DNA of 64,000 bases, taken from positions 191,001 to 255,000 of the forward strand of contig OY987248.1 of the NCBI GenBank assembly GCA_963920765.1, given 5' to 3'. A program made the translations under genes and the position numbers. Positions 50,288-59,755 of this stretch are shown here, in pieces. Each line of letters starts with the position of its first letter. Positions within the stretch are counted from its first letter, which is position 1. Under the pieces are notes generated by a model that saw nothing but the letters and a program-made list of their open reading frames with translations, was not told the origin of the DNA and searched no databases. This DNA comes from Ulota crispa. Lineage: Eukaryota; Streptophyta; Bryopsida; Orthotrichales; Orthotrichaceae.

Positions 50288-50965
50288 CGCTAGCGACCGC
50301 AGCCGTCAATCCGCCGCAGGCAACTCCAAACAACTGTACACCACTGCAATCCAAACTGCACCCGGTCGGTCGGTCCGAGAAAAGGCAGTCGCAATGGGGG
50401 AACGCCAACCCACGACGCAAAATAGAGTTACGAAATTGACAGGGACTCCAACTGGATTGGGCGAAAAGAATGGAATGAGAAGCCGCGAGGAGAAGGGGAA
50501 CACACAAGACAGGCGAGGGGAGGATGTCCGCGGGAGGGGGGCACCCACACCACCACCACCACCACCACACTACAGAACCTCTAAATTTCTCCGGCAGGCA
50601 GGCAGGCACCCCTGGCTCGGGAGGGAGCACAATCAGCCAGTCAGCGGTGGCAGTGGCAGATGAGGGAGGGATCGCTCTCTGCTCTGGCACGGGAGGAACA
50701 CGGCTTGGGGCATATTTCAATCCGACCCCCCGTCGCCACTCAACCAGACCAGCCTCAGACGAGAGCCAGTCGTCGGGAGTCGAGACGGCCGACGTCATTC
50801 GGCGGGGAAACGAACGGGGCTGGGTGGTCAGTTGGTCACTGGTGACTGGATGTGCTCCCTGCTTGCCTTCGTGCGGCTCCCGCCGCTCCAGGCTGCACCT
50901 CGCCTCATCTGCTGCGGTGTGTGGATCTGCGGCTCCGGCCCCGCACGGGACCCTCTGTGGCGGTC

Positions 50966-52034
50966 GTTTGCTTCTTTTTTGTGTGTACTGTGTTTCTCGA
51001 GCCAGTTGCACTTTGCTTGGTCGCAGGCCCCTGCCTATAATTTATTTCCTTTTGTCTAGCTGGGATGTTAATTGACCGAGTTTAGGACTTTTGGTCCACT
51101 CATTTTCGGTTTGGTTTTATGGTTCGCCTGCTGCATACTTGTCTTCTGTTTTCGCTATCCGTCATCGAGTTGCTTGTTTTTTTTTCCGTTTTACCTGTTT
51201 TCTTTTTTCTTTACCTGGTTCGTAGTGTTCCTTGATTTTTCCCCGATTGTGTCTTAAAGTTTTCTTTCCTCTGAAATCATCACGCCGTGTTTATGGTAAG
51301 AATACAGCAGTGCAGTTAAATCTTATCATCTGGTATCGAGGTGTTGTTGAAAACGATTGGACTCGGTTCCCAATCCTGGTTTTCGAACGGCTGAGTTGTC
51401 CCCAGGTGTTATATGTTTTGAGGAATTGCTGTTGCTCAAATTGAATCCGAGGTTTTAGGTTTTTATTGGTTGACACAGCACGCTTTTTCGGAATCTACAT
51501 GTGTCCGCGTGAACTTCTGGGAGGTAGTGTTGGTGTCATGTTTCTAAGAGATTCGGAGCGAATACGTCTCTCGCTACCCTGCCTATCAGAAGAATTTTGA
51601 AAATTTGCACATTGAATGCAGCAACAGCAAGATATCTCAAGCAAGAGTACATGTTTAAATTCGTGGAGGCGACACGAGAACTGAGCGCTGCAGCTTCGCA
51701 GAGTGTATCAGTGCATGCAGGTCAGCCCTGTGACGTAAATTTCTGCACAAGTTTTTGGAGAGTAGCAAAGTTGTGGGCAGGGGGACGGGGAATAACCAAG
51801 AGTTTTCGACCCCTCGAGCAATTTGCGACCAGCCCTTCTTCATCAGAAGCGCTCGAATGTTTTTGCAGTTCATTTGTGGAAGAGGGTATGGCGATCCACT
51901 GAACCCTTAGGAAGATCGAGTATTCACTGGAATCTCGGATTTGGATGATCTGCAGGCACCTTTCCTTTCCAAGTGCTCATATTGACATAATTCGAATTCG
52001 TATTGTCTCTTTTAACTTTTGCAAGCATTTCTGT
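50966..52034. other. Outer flank of right arm, no recognised gene
   Basis: Pyrimidine-rich DNA with moderate GC, looking like leader, intron or promoter sequence more than a transposon. The open frame 51597-51902 (101 codons, start MKICTLNAATARYLKQE) has no recognised domain and no splice context I can defend. It may be the distal promoter of copy B. Confidence 0.35.
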
Positions 52035-52683
52035 TTAACCCCTCAAGGCGCAAGGGGACCAAAACTGTCCTTCCTTGTTTGTAATTTGGGATGTGTAAAT
52101 TTTCTCCATGATTAATTACAATATTATTATTTTTAAAGTTCTTGTTGAAGCTTGTTTTAGTATCAAAAATCTGATTTTGAAGATGACTAATTATGATTTT
52201 TCTATTTAATTTTTTGTGCAAGGGTGTCCATTGCAAATCTCCACTTCCTAGTGTTGAGAGCTCTTGGAAATGAGCCTAAAGTTCACTAGAACTTGGAGAA
52301 ACAATCACATTAGAAACTTAATTTAAAAATTTGTACAGTAGATTTCTAAAAGCCGTAAATTGATTATGGTTGCACATGTTGTACTTTACATACTCATATT
52401 TTTTTGGTATCCTCAATTTTAAATTTGAGGTGTGAAAAAAGGATTGAAAGACTTCAAATTACTTTCGCAGTTTTAATACCCTCATGATCAAATGTTATAT
52501 TCTTTCAATCCATAAATGATATTGTTGTGTTTTCTTTTCCTATGTGATCTCTAACAAATCTAGTTTGAATTTGTTTGGTTACAATTTAAATAAATTTGAT
52601 GCAACTTATAAAAATGTTGACATTTTGTTCCAAAGAACATATTCTAAGATACTCAAAAAAGTGCGTGAGCCTTGAGGGCTTAA
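52035..52683 (+). mobile_element. TTAA-bounded element family E, copy 1
   Basis: TTAA at both ends, termini CCCCTCAAGGCGCAAGG and, on the other strand, GCCCTCAAGGCTCACGC. The interior matches 60675-61293 and the split copy at 38311-42283 (GTGTTGAGAGCTCTTGGAAA, GATCTCTAACAAATCTAG). 649 bp, no coding capacity seen. Confidence 0.75.
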
Positions 52684-53498
52684 TTGCATATTTTTCTGGC
52701 AACCACCATCAATGCATCTCAAATTATAGCACAAACTATTGTTAAGCCCTGAGCGCCCACAATGAAATTGAGAAAATGAAGCCAAGAGAGACCATGTTTA
52801 ACAACATTGTACGCCCTTGTGTACGCCCCATGTAGCGAAGTTAGATCCAAGAGGATTCACCGCTGAAATAGCGAAAAAGGTGTTTGATGCACCCAACCAT
52901 AAATTTGCAAAACTTTTGACCGCACCATTTGGTAGATTATAATAGTCAAAGTACAGTTGACTATGTGGCAAGCAGCCAATTTTGGGGGGGGGGGTCTGTG
53001 GCTATGGATGCAAATATTCATGCCTTAGAGGAGGCTCCTTTTTATGAAATTTAGGTGGAATGTGCAACTTACAAGTATATTGCTTGTTGCCAAATTTGGT
53101 GATGTATTGATAATTGCAAGGTGCTTTTTTAGAAGCCCAAAGTTGCAAGGCTCCCGCAGCATGGTGGACAATAGATGGGGTATAGGTACGGTTTTGACCT
53201 CCACAAGGGCATAGCTCTTGGTGGTACAGATGCAAAGCCCTTCTCTAGTATCACTAGTAGAAAATTCAGCACAAAATCAATAGAATTTCAACCAAAAACT
53301 GTTGATTTTTTCTGTGAATTTGGTCAAGTTGATTTGGGTACTTTTCTGTTGATTTTCTGTTGATTACTTACAGTTTTTTGTAAATTTGTTGTTGATTTCT
53401 ACTACGTATTTTATGTTGTTCATCATCTTTTCATTTTTAAATTTTTTTTTCATAGAATTTGTTATTATTTTACAAAAATGTGAACTTTTTAGGGGGAT

Positions 53499-53633
53499 GG
53501 GCAGCTGCCCGAACTTTTTGGGCAGCTGCCCGAACTCCCGGGCAGCTGCCCGAGCTATTTGGGCAGCTGCCCAAACTCCCGGGCAGCTGCCCGAGCTATT
53601 TGGGCAGCTGCCTGAACTCCCGGGCAGCTGCCA
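53499..53633. repeat. Array of seven GGGCAGCTGCCC palindromes
   Basis: Units start at 53499, 53520, 53540, 53561, 53581, 53602 and 53622, a regular 20-21 bp spacing. The first five are perfect GGGCAGCTGCCC; the last two have a changed final base. Spacers alternate between types like GAACTCCC and GAGCTATTT. CAGCTG is an E-box core. The array is far GC-richer than its AT-rich host element. Long open frames on both strands here are repeat artefacts. Confidence 0.9.
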
Positions 53634-54227
53634 ACAACGGGGTTTGAACCCTCCACCTCTCCTCTCACACTCCACAACCTTAACACATTCTCAAAACCAC
53701 TAGAGAATGTGCAAATGCACATGCATACATTAATATCTTGATTCTATTTGTACATTAAATGTTCATGTATCTTTAGTAATCCAGTAAACTTTGGAGGCTA
53801 TTTCCGCCCATTAAAGGACTTTTTTTCAAAAAACTTAGAACTAAGAAAAGTTGGTAAATGTGTTTTTCTTTCACCTCCAACAATTTTTTTTGGATTTTCA
53901 TCTTTTTATCAAAAGTTATGAGCTAAAATCAAAGAAGGTGTTTAGAAATTTTAAATAAATTGTTTATTTCCATCCTTTTGATTTTGTTTATAATTTTTTT
54001 TTGGAATTCACAAATCTCATAAGGATTGTTGCAGGAAAAGGTTGGATTCATTAATAAATATTATTTAGTGTTAGTTTTTTTGTAAAAAGAACCTTATTTT
54101 GTTAAAATAGCCTCCATAGTTTGATAGCTTCAAATAACATGAAGTCGTGAAAAGTTACGAAATTAAATCCTTGCAATTATAAAATCAAAATTCTATTGAC
54201 TTTTGAATAGTTTTGGATATTTTGTAA

Positions 54228-54640
54228 GGGCATTAATATGTGAACCACACCCTTTGAACTACTGTACCACACCCTTGGAGTAAATTTTAGATTTCTACCA
54301 TCAAAAATTTGAGTTTGAGAATTTTGAATTCAAACTTGGACTTAGAGACCATGGTATTGTCTAGGACCATAAAAAAAAGTTGCAATTCAACAACACCCAA
54401 TGAAAAAGCTTATCTTTTTTTACAAACAAAAGTAAAATTAACAATTTTCTCCCTAACTAAACTTTTTCATTGGGGGTTGTTGAATTGCAACTTTTTTTAT
54501 GGTTCTAAACAATACCATGGTCTCTAAGTCCAAATCTGAATTCAAAATTTTCAAATTCAGTTTTTTGATGGTAGAAATCTAAAATTTACCTCATGGTGTG
54601 ATATAGTAATTAGAAGGGTGTGATACACATATCAATTCCC
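54228..54640. mobile_element. Foldback MITE family F, copy 3, inside the CACTA element
   Basis: Starts GGGCATTAATATGTG and ends CACATATCAATTCCC; the interior is a hairpin with the same landmarks as copies 1 and 2 (TTTGGAC or its variants, CTTAGAGACCATGG / CCATGGTCTCTAAG, AACAACACCCAATG / CATTGGGGGTTGTT). Flanks ATTTTGTAA and ATCTTTTAA fit a worn 9-bp target duplication. Confidence 0.7.
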
Positions 54641-54705
54641 ATCTTTTAAAGCTTATAAAAATATTTTATAAGATTGTTTTTTTTTAATTCATTTGGTTAG
54701 TAATA

Positions 54706-55005
54706 GAAGGAAAAATACTAAAAGTACCCTTTAAGTCTTTCAAAATATCAAGTTTATGCCAAAAATATGTGAAACATAAAAAATAGTCCTTATTTTTTGT
54801 AGGAATATCAATTATACTCCTATTATTTTGGAAAATTAATAAAATAACTCTTCTAGTTTGAAATGTTAAATATATCCTTGTGTTATTTGAAATATAAAAA
54901 TCACCTTTGGTTTCTTGTAAGAATTTGTATTAAACTATACACTTGGTTATCATGTAACACAAAGATATTTTTGGTACTTTTAATCTTTAAGGGACATTTA
55001 TGATT
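54706..55005. mobile_element. Probable foldback element family G, worn copy
   Basis: Left part TACTAAAAGTACCCTTTAAG and CTTTCAAAATATCAA; right part GGTACTTTTAATCTTTAAGG gives the inverted match. Internal phrases (GGAATATCAATTATACTCC) resemble the element at 62671-63203. Exact ends are uncertain. Confidence 0.45.
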
Positions 55006-55499
55006 TCTTCAAAGAATTGAGAAGCATCATTTACATTTGTTTGTAAAGAAATTTTGATATTTAAAACAACAAAATGTTGTAATTTTTGTATAAAATTTTG
55101 TTGAATTAGTGAAGTTGTGTCCAAAAGTATGTAGATCAACAAAAAATTGTTGAGTTTTTTGTTATTATGGTCATATTTTTACTTGACTTTAAAGGCTGCT
55201 AAGTTTAAATCTTACCAAATTGTGAAAAGTAAAGAAAATAAAACTAGTCAATGTACACTCAAACTTCTAAAAGATTCTTTTTTTTTGAAAACTTCTTTTA
55301 TTTTTTAAAACTTCAAAAAAATTTAATGAGGTTCAAAAAGTTTTTAGGAAGATTTCAAAAACAAACCTAAACTATTGTGATAGTTTTTTTGAAAGTATTT
55401 TGATGACTTACAAAAAGATTCCTAAAGGACTCTAATTCAGTCTAAGAGATTCTATTTCTATAAGTATTTTGAAGTACTTTAACAAATTCCATAAAGATT

Positions 55500-56390
55500 T
55501 TAAAAAGATTCTCAAAGATTCCAAAAAGGTTCTTGAAAATTCTTAGAGATTTTCAAAGATTTTTTGAATTTCAAAAAAGATTCTCAAAATATTCCCAAAG
55601 ATTCTCAAAAGATTTCCAAAGATTCTCAAAGATTTTCAATTGTTCTCAAACATTCTCAAAGATTCCAAAAAAACTTGAAAAGATTTCCAAAGATTCCAAA
55701 AGATTCTCAAAGATTCTCAAAGATTCTCAAAGATTCTCAATTGTTCTCAAACATTTTCAAAGATTCCAAAAAAACTTAAGAAGATTCCGAAAGATTCCAA
55801 AAGATTCTCAAAGATTCCAAAAAGATTCTTAAAGATTTCCAAAGATTCTCAAAGATTCTCAATTGTTCTCAAACATTCTCAAAGATTCCAAAAAAACTTG
55901 AGAAGATTCCAAAAGATTCCAAAAGATTCTCAAAGATTCCAAGAAGATTCTCAAAGATTCTCAAAGATTCTCAATTGTTCTGAAACATTCTCAAAGATTT
56001 CAAAAAAACTTGAAAAGATTTCCAAAGATTCCAAAAGATTCTCAAAGATTCTTGAAGATTCTCAAAGATTCTCAATTGTTCTCAAACATTCTCAAAGATT
56101 CTAAAAAAACTTGAAAAGATTCCCAAAGATTCCAAAAAATTCTCAAAGATTCTTAAAGATTCTCAAAGAATCTCAAAGATTTTCTAAGATTCCAAAAAAA
56201 CTTGAAAAGATTCCAAAAGATTTTCAAAGATTCATGAAGATTTCTAAAAGATTCTCAAAGATTCTGAAATCTCAAAAAGATTCTTAAATATTCTTAAAAA
56301 TCATGAAAAGATTCTCAATGATTCCCAAAAGATTCTTGAAGATTCTTAAAGATTCACAAAATATTCCCAAAAGATCTTCAAAAGATTCCA
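55500..56390 (+). repeat. AAAGATTCTC / AAAGATTCCA minisatellite with higher-order period
   Basis: Nearly 900 bp built from ten-base units such as TTCTCAAAGA and TTCCAAAAGA. On top of this, a longer unit containing CAATTGTTCTCAAACATT and CCAAAAAAACTTGA recurs about every 100-125 bp (near 55637, 55738, 55862, 55973 and 56073). Frames through it encode KDSQRFSK-type repeats; these are not taken as protein. Confidence 0.9.
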
Positions 56391-56850
56391 AAATTTTTGT
56401 TGATTTAGATAATGGTATCCAAATCAACAGAACGTATTTAGTTTTTTACAGAATTCTGTTAAATTAGTCAATTAGCGTGGGCAAGTGCCCAAATCAACAA
56501 GAAACTGTTGGTTTTCTGTTGTTTTGGAAGGAGTTTTCTACTAGTGTATGAGGTATACATGCCAAAACACCCATAACGATATGGAACCGACCATAGCCAG
56601 TGGTCTCTATCCTTGCACCTAAACCCTGAACCGCATGAAATGAAGTTCTTGCGTACTATTGTGATACTTGACTTGCATGATTTGTGCTTGTATAAGTGGT
56701 GGAACCCCCATCATCCACTATGTGACGTGAGAGTAGTACTGTACCAAAAACCAAGTACAATTTCCAAGAAGTACATTTTTGATATGGACCTGGTTTTGTG
56801 AAGACTTTGATTTCAAGCAACCATATTCTGGTCGTTGGGCCGCTCAAGGG

Positions 56851-57084
56851 TTAACCCTTAAAGGACCGTGAGGCCCTTTGCAACCAATACAATACGGGAT
56901 ATTTTTCTTGTATTTGAAATGGATCTACACCTCTACTACATTTGAGACCAACAAAGAAGTTGGAGAATAGATCAATGCAGTTCTAGTGAGCTACTTGAGA
57001 TCCCAAATTAAACTTTCTCATAGGTAGCAAATGACAATTATACGTTAGCGTATATACTATGCCCTCTAGTCCTTTAAGGGTTAA
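56851..57084 (+). mobile_element. TTAA-bounded MITE family B, copy 2
   Basis: The best-preserved TTAA element here: perfect TTAA on both sides and a perfect 12-bp inverted repeat CCCTTAAAGGAC, 234 bp in all. The interior aligns with the reverse copy at 26760-26995. It shares its left TTAA with the end of the preceding element. Confidence 0.85.
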
Positions 57085-57149
57085 ATTGATACCGTATTGG
57101 GAAGGTGCTGTATACCAATGTAGGCGGGAACATATGTGATTGTTTCAAA

Positions 57150-57466
57150 GGGAAAGTTTAATGAATACCCCTGAAGTTTGCAATACTTGTATAGATACCC
57201 TTGGTTTATCAAAAATTGCACTCATACCCCTGGACGTAATTATCAAAGTGTTTAATTTGTTGTGCTTGCCACTTCCTTCATGTCCAATATTGAAACTGGG
57301 AGTGTGCACAATAGAAAAAAAAACAAGTATTGTGCAATGTGCACACAAAGGGAAAAGAAGTGACATGCACAACAAAACAAATGCCTAAAAGTTAAGGTCC
57401 ACAGATATTTGTGCAATTTCTGAAAAATGAGAGATATCTATACAAATATTGCAAACTAACATGTAT
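57150..57466. mobile_element. Foldback MITE family H, copy 2
   Basis: Left GGGAAAGTTTAATGAATACC, GAAGTTTGCAATACTTGTAT; the right part read on the other strand gives GTTTGCAATATTTGTATAG and CAGAAATTGCACAAATA. The central part GTTGTGCTTGCCACTTCC / AAGTGACATGCACAACA matches the family H copy at 29668-29980. The right end is worn. Confidence 0.55.
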
Positions 57467-57599
57467 CAAATGTTTTTTATTATCTTTGTAGGAGTATGTA
57501 TTACTTATCTTACTAAACATCATTTTTTTCAACAATGTCGTTTATTTCACAAATAAATTCATCATGGGATAAAATGCAGCTCTAAACATTCCATCATGT

Positions 57600-57760
57600 A
57601 AATGACATTATTAGAGATATGTATGTGTATGCACTTATGTATACACATACATATGGACTATATATTTATATATTTATATAATTATATATTTGTACAATAA
57701 TATATTTGTATATTTATATATTTATATTTATATTTATGTGCATGCCATGTATCCATGTTT
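57600..57760. repeat. TATATTTATA-type low-complexity tract
   Basis: Alternating TATATT and TATATA units with TACACATACATATG at the start; a simple-sequence tract of A and T. Confidence 0.7.
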
Positions 57761-57858
57761 TTGTGAATGTATATAATTATTATTATACTATTGTGTTTTG
57801 TTTTTAACTTGATTTTTTTGTGTAAAAGAAGAAAGTTTTTTGTTTTCTTCCTCACTCA

Positions 57859-58837
57859 TTAATCTCTAAAGGTTTTTGACTAAGTTTTCATCAAAACCGC
57901 TTCAAAATTGCCATTACTAGTACAAGTATCAAATTTTAAAAGAAAAAAAAAATGGACACATGTAACCGTAAGATCTTGTATTGTACTAGTATCAAAACAT
58001 GTGAGTAAAAATCCAAAAACTTCTACCATGTACATTGTTAGATATATAAGTTTGAATTGACAAAAAGTCATTTTTTTGTCCCTATGAAAACCCAAGTAGT
58101 TGCACTTCACAAGGTTATATTTGTATGAAAAAAATTCTAGAATGGTTGTAGCTCTTTGGTTTTATTCTTCAAGGCAAATTGGGTATACACTTGAAATTTT
58201 TCAAATCATCTAAAATTGAACAACACATGGGAAAAAATTAGAATGTAAAAAGAAGTAAAAGAAAGATTAATTTTTTGTTAAGAGTTTAATTATTAAAATG
58301 AAAAATGCCAATCCCAATGGTTGTAATGTTGTAATAAAAAATCTACATCCTTTGGCTTTATTTTTTTTTCCAAAACATTGAAAATTGAGTAAATTAAAGG
58401 ACTTAAAAATTTATTTTAGAATAGAGAATCCACAAGTGCCAACAAATAAAATCTCCTCATAACTTTCTTGTCATTGATCGAAATGGAATGATTAAAAGCT
58501 TCCCACATTTATGTGAATCTAAAGAACCAATTTCAAGTTTTTTTATAAACGTAATTTATAAATAAAAAATTGAGTTGCCCAAGCTGCCCAACAAGCAAAG
58601 AAAACTACTTATTATGCAATAACTTTTGAACTATGTAGTCAAAAGTTATGAAAATTGTTGAACCTTCAAGCTACTCTTGAGGCACATCATGTGTGAAACT
58701 TTTAAGGAAAAAAATGAAAAATCCATTTGTAGTCAGCTACCCAAAATCACTATGTTGCCACAAACAAAACAAAACAAAACAAAACAAAACAAAACAAAAC
58801 AAAACAAACAAACTATGTTTGGGCTTTTAGTGGTTCA
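57859..58837 (+). mobile_element. TTAA-bounded element family D, copy 3
   Basis: Left TTAA then TCTCTAAAGGTTTTTGAC; right GGGCTTTTAGTGG followed by TTCA (worn TTAA). The interior aligns along its length with 9535-10466. Near the right end it has gained an AAAAC microsatellite that the other copy lacks. Confidence 0.65.
58764..58806 (+). repeat. AAAAC pentanucleotide microsatellite
   Basis: About eight uninterrupted AAAAC units followed by AAAC units, inside the right end of the family D element. Confidence 0.9.
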
Positions 58838-59507
58838 AAAATTTCAACTACATTCAATGAGCAAATGAGAATGAGTGCTCTTTCATACTGTCCCTTCAGT
58901 TGTATTATTTCTTTTCTTCCGTGGGGATGTCACTAATACATTGGATGCATCCCATAATATTGTCGACCGTAGTAACTTATTGTTTTTGAATCAGCTGCAG
59001 CAAGGGAAGAGAGTAAACTTACTGACAGTAATACGAGAGTGCAAGGAAATGAGACATGTCGTTTCATCCAATCGTTAAAGGGAAATGTTTTCAAAAGTAG
59101 AGAATTATCTTCTGTAAAAGATATGCTGGAAATGAATTGTAAATGAAGACAATAACGAGCAAAATTTAAAACAGATACAATGTTTATGGGCTTGGTTTCA
59201 GTGGGTCAGACTGACGATGCACCTAGTCTAACTTACGTGTAAGGCAGAAGTGCTCTTAATTTCTATCATATCCGGACACTCATATCTGCCTTGTATTTGG
59301 GTGGTCTGAAAAACTCACCCTGGCTTGTGGGCTGTGAGTCAAGATTGTAGGACACCAAGCTTATCGTACCCACAGAGCGTGACAGTCAGAACGTTCCGAA
59401 TGTGGCTTGCTATGAGGGTCGCTTTACACTAGGAGTCAAGGACATGAAAATTTAGGGGTCAATTATAGTAGTTCATATGACTTCAAGTACAATTTTAGGC
59501 ATTTGAT
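58838..59507. other. Intergenic DNA, nothing recognised
   Basis: A patch of balanced GC at about 59180-59440 has only short frames. GCTTTACACTAGGAGT at about 59424 recurs inverted near 60048 (ACTCCTAGTGTAAAGGC), possibly the two ends of an undescribed element. Confidence 0.35.
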
Positions 59508-59755
59508 TTAATCCTGAGCGCCCAAGGACCTCAAAATGGGGTGTTTAATTTTGAAAAATGTCCACTTTTGACTCTTATCCTCTTCTTAATGCTAAAGTCA
59601 AAGGACTTGTACTTTTCCATGTAACTTTAGGCATGTGTCCACTACCACTCAAAAAAAATTCAAGCAATTTGACTCTACTTAGGTAATACTTTTATTGGAC
59701 TAAGTACACAAGGTTATGGATTTGAGTGAATATGGCCTGGGTGCTCAAGGGTTAA
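59508..59755. mobile_element. TTAA-bounded MITE, 248 bp
   Basis: TTAA at both ends; termini TCCTGAGCGCCCAAGGACC and, on the other strand, CCCTTGAGCACCCAGGCC. The ends resemble those of 52742-56854 (GCCCTGAGCGCCCA / CCCTTGAGCGGCCCA), so both may belong to one subfamily. Confidence 0.7.

Larger units (their letters stand above)
44234..50965 (-). repeat. Right arm of the 6.7-kb inverted gene duplication
   Basis: Reverse-complement partner of 16916-23647, 6732 bp, two mismatches (45877 and 50956) and no indels. Both junctions are abrupt; beyond 50965 and before 44234 the sequence is unrelated to the left arm's flanks. No direct repeat or transposon terminus that would explain the copying event was found at either junction. 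Confidence 0.97.
53252..56546. mobile_element. CACTA (En/Spm-type) element, 3.3 kb
   Basis: Terminal inverted repeats CACTAGTAGAAAATTC and, on the other strand, CACTAGTAGAAAACTCC, flanked by TAT on both sides (53249-53251, 56547-56549); a 3-bp duplication and CACTA ends define this superfamily. Near both ends, words such as GTTGATTT and CTGTTG recur as subterminal repeats. Inside are a GGGCAGCTGCCC array, a family F foldback (54228-54640), a small family G-like element and a large AAAGATTCTC minisatellite. No transposase is visible, so it is non-autonomous. Confidence 0.8.
52742..56854. mobile_element. TTAA-bounded element split by a CACTA insertion
   Basis: The left is TTAA then GCCCTGAGCGCCCACAATG; the right is CGTTGGGCCGCTCAAGGG followed by TTAA, an imperfect inverted pair (CCCTTGAGCGGCCCAACG on the other strand). 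Removing the CACTA element at 53252-56546 and its 3-bp duplication leaves an element of about 815 bp. The terminal TTAA is shared with the next element (56851-57084). A tract of ten G lies at about 52985. No transposase is recognised in the remaining interior. Confidence 0.55.

Noticed and set aside
50524-50663. Poly-histidine stretch in a frame upstream of copy B (mirror upstream of copy A)
   Set aside because: Produced by the GTG/CAC microsatellite; non-coding leader or promoter DNA.
16916-50965. Explanation of the duplication as a sequencing foldback artefact
   Set aside because: A foldback artefact would give arms with a tiny loop and identical flanks; here a 20.6-kb unique spacer and four unrelated flanks separate the arms. 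Other assembly errors remain possible.
49596-51011. 471-codon minus-strand frame overlapping P-protein exon 1 (and its 400-codon mirror at 17083-18285)
   Set aside because: It is the out-of-frame shadow of the GC-rich first exon and leader; composition is Arg/Gly-rich and no domain is visible.
53499-53633. CRISPR-like array
   Set aside because: Units are 12-bp palindromes with 8-9 bp recurring spacers inside a plant-type CACTA transposon; no CRISPR architecture or cas genes.
53636-53665. TTTGAACCC, tRNA T-loop-like motif
   Set aside because: No cloverleaf or matching A-box could be arranged around it.
53386-53703. Long frames on both strands with repeated GQLPEL or GSCPNSSG motifs
   Set aside because: Translations of the GGGCAGCTGCCC array; open on both strands because the unit is palindromic, not evidence of protein.
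55533-56104. Frames with repeated KDSQRFSK units
   Set aside because: Translations of the ten-base minisatellite; unit length gives open frames in all phases.
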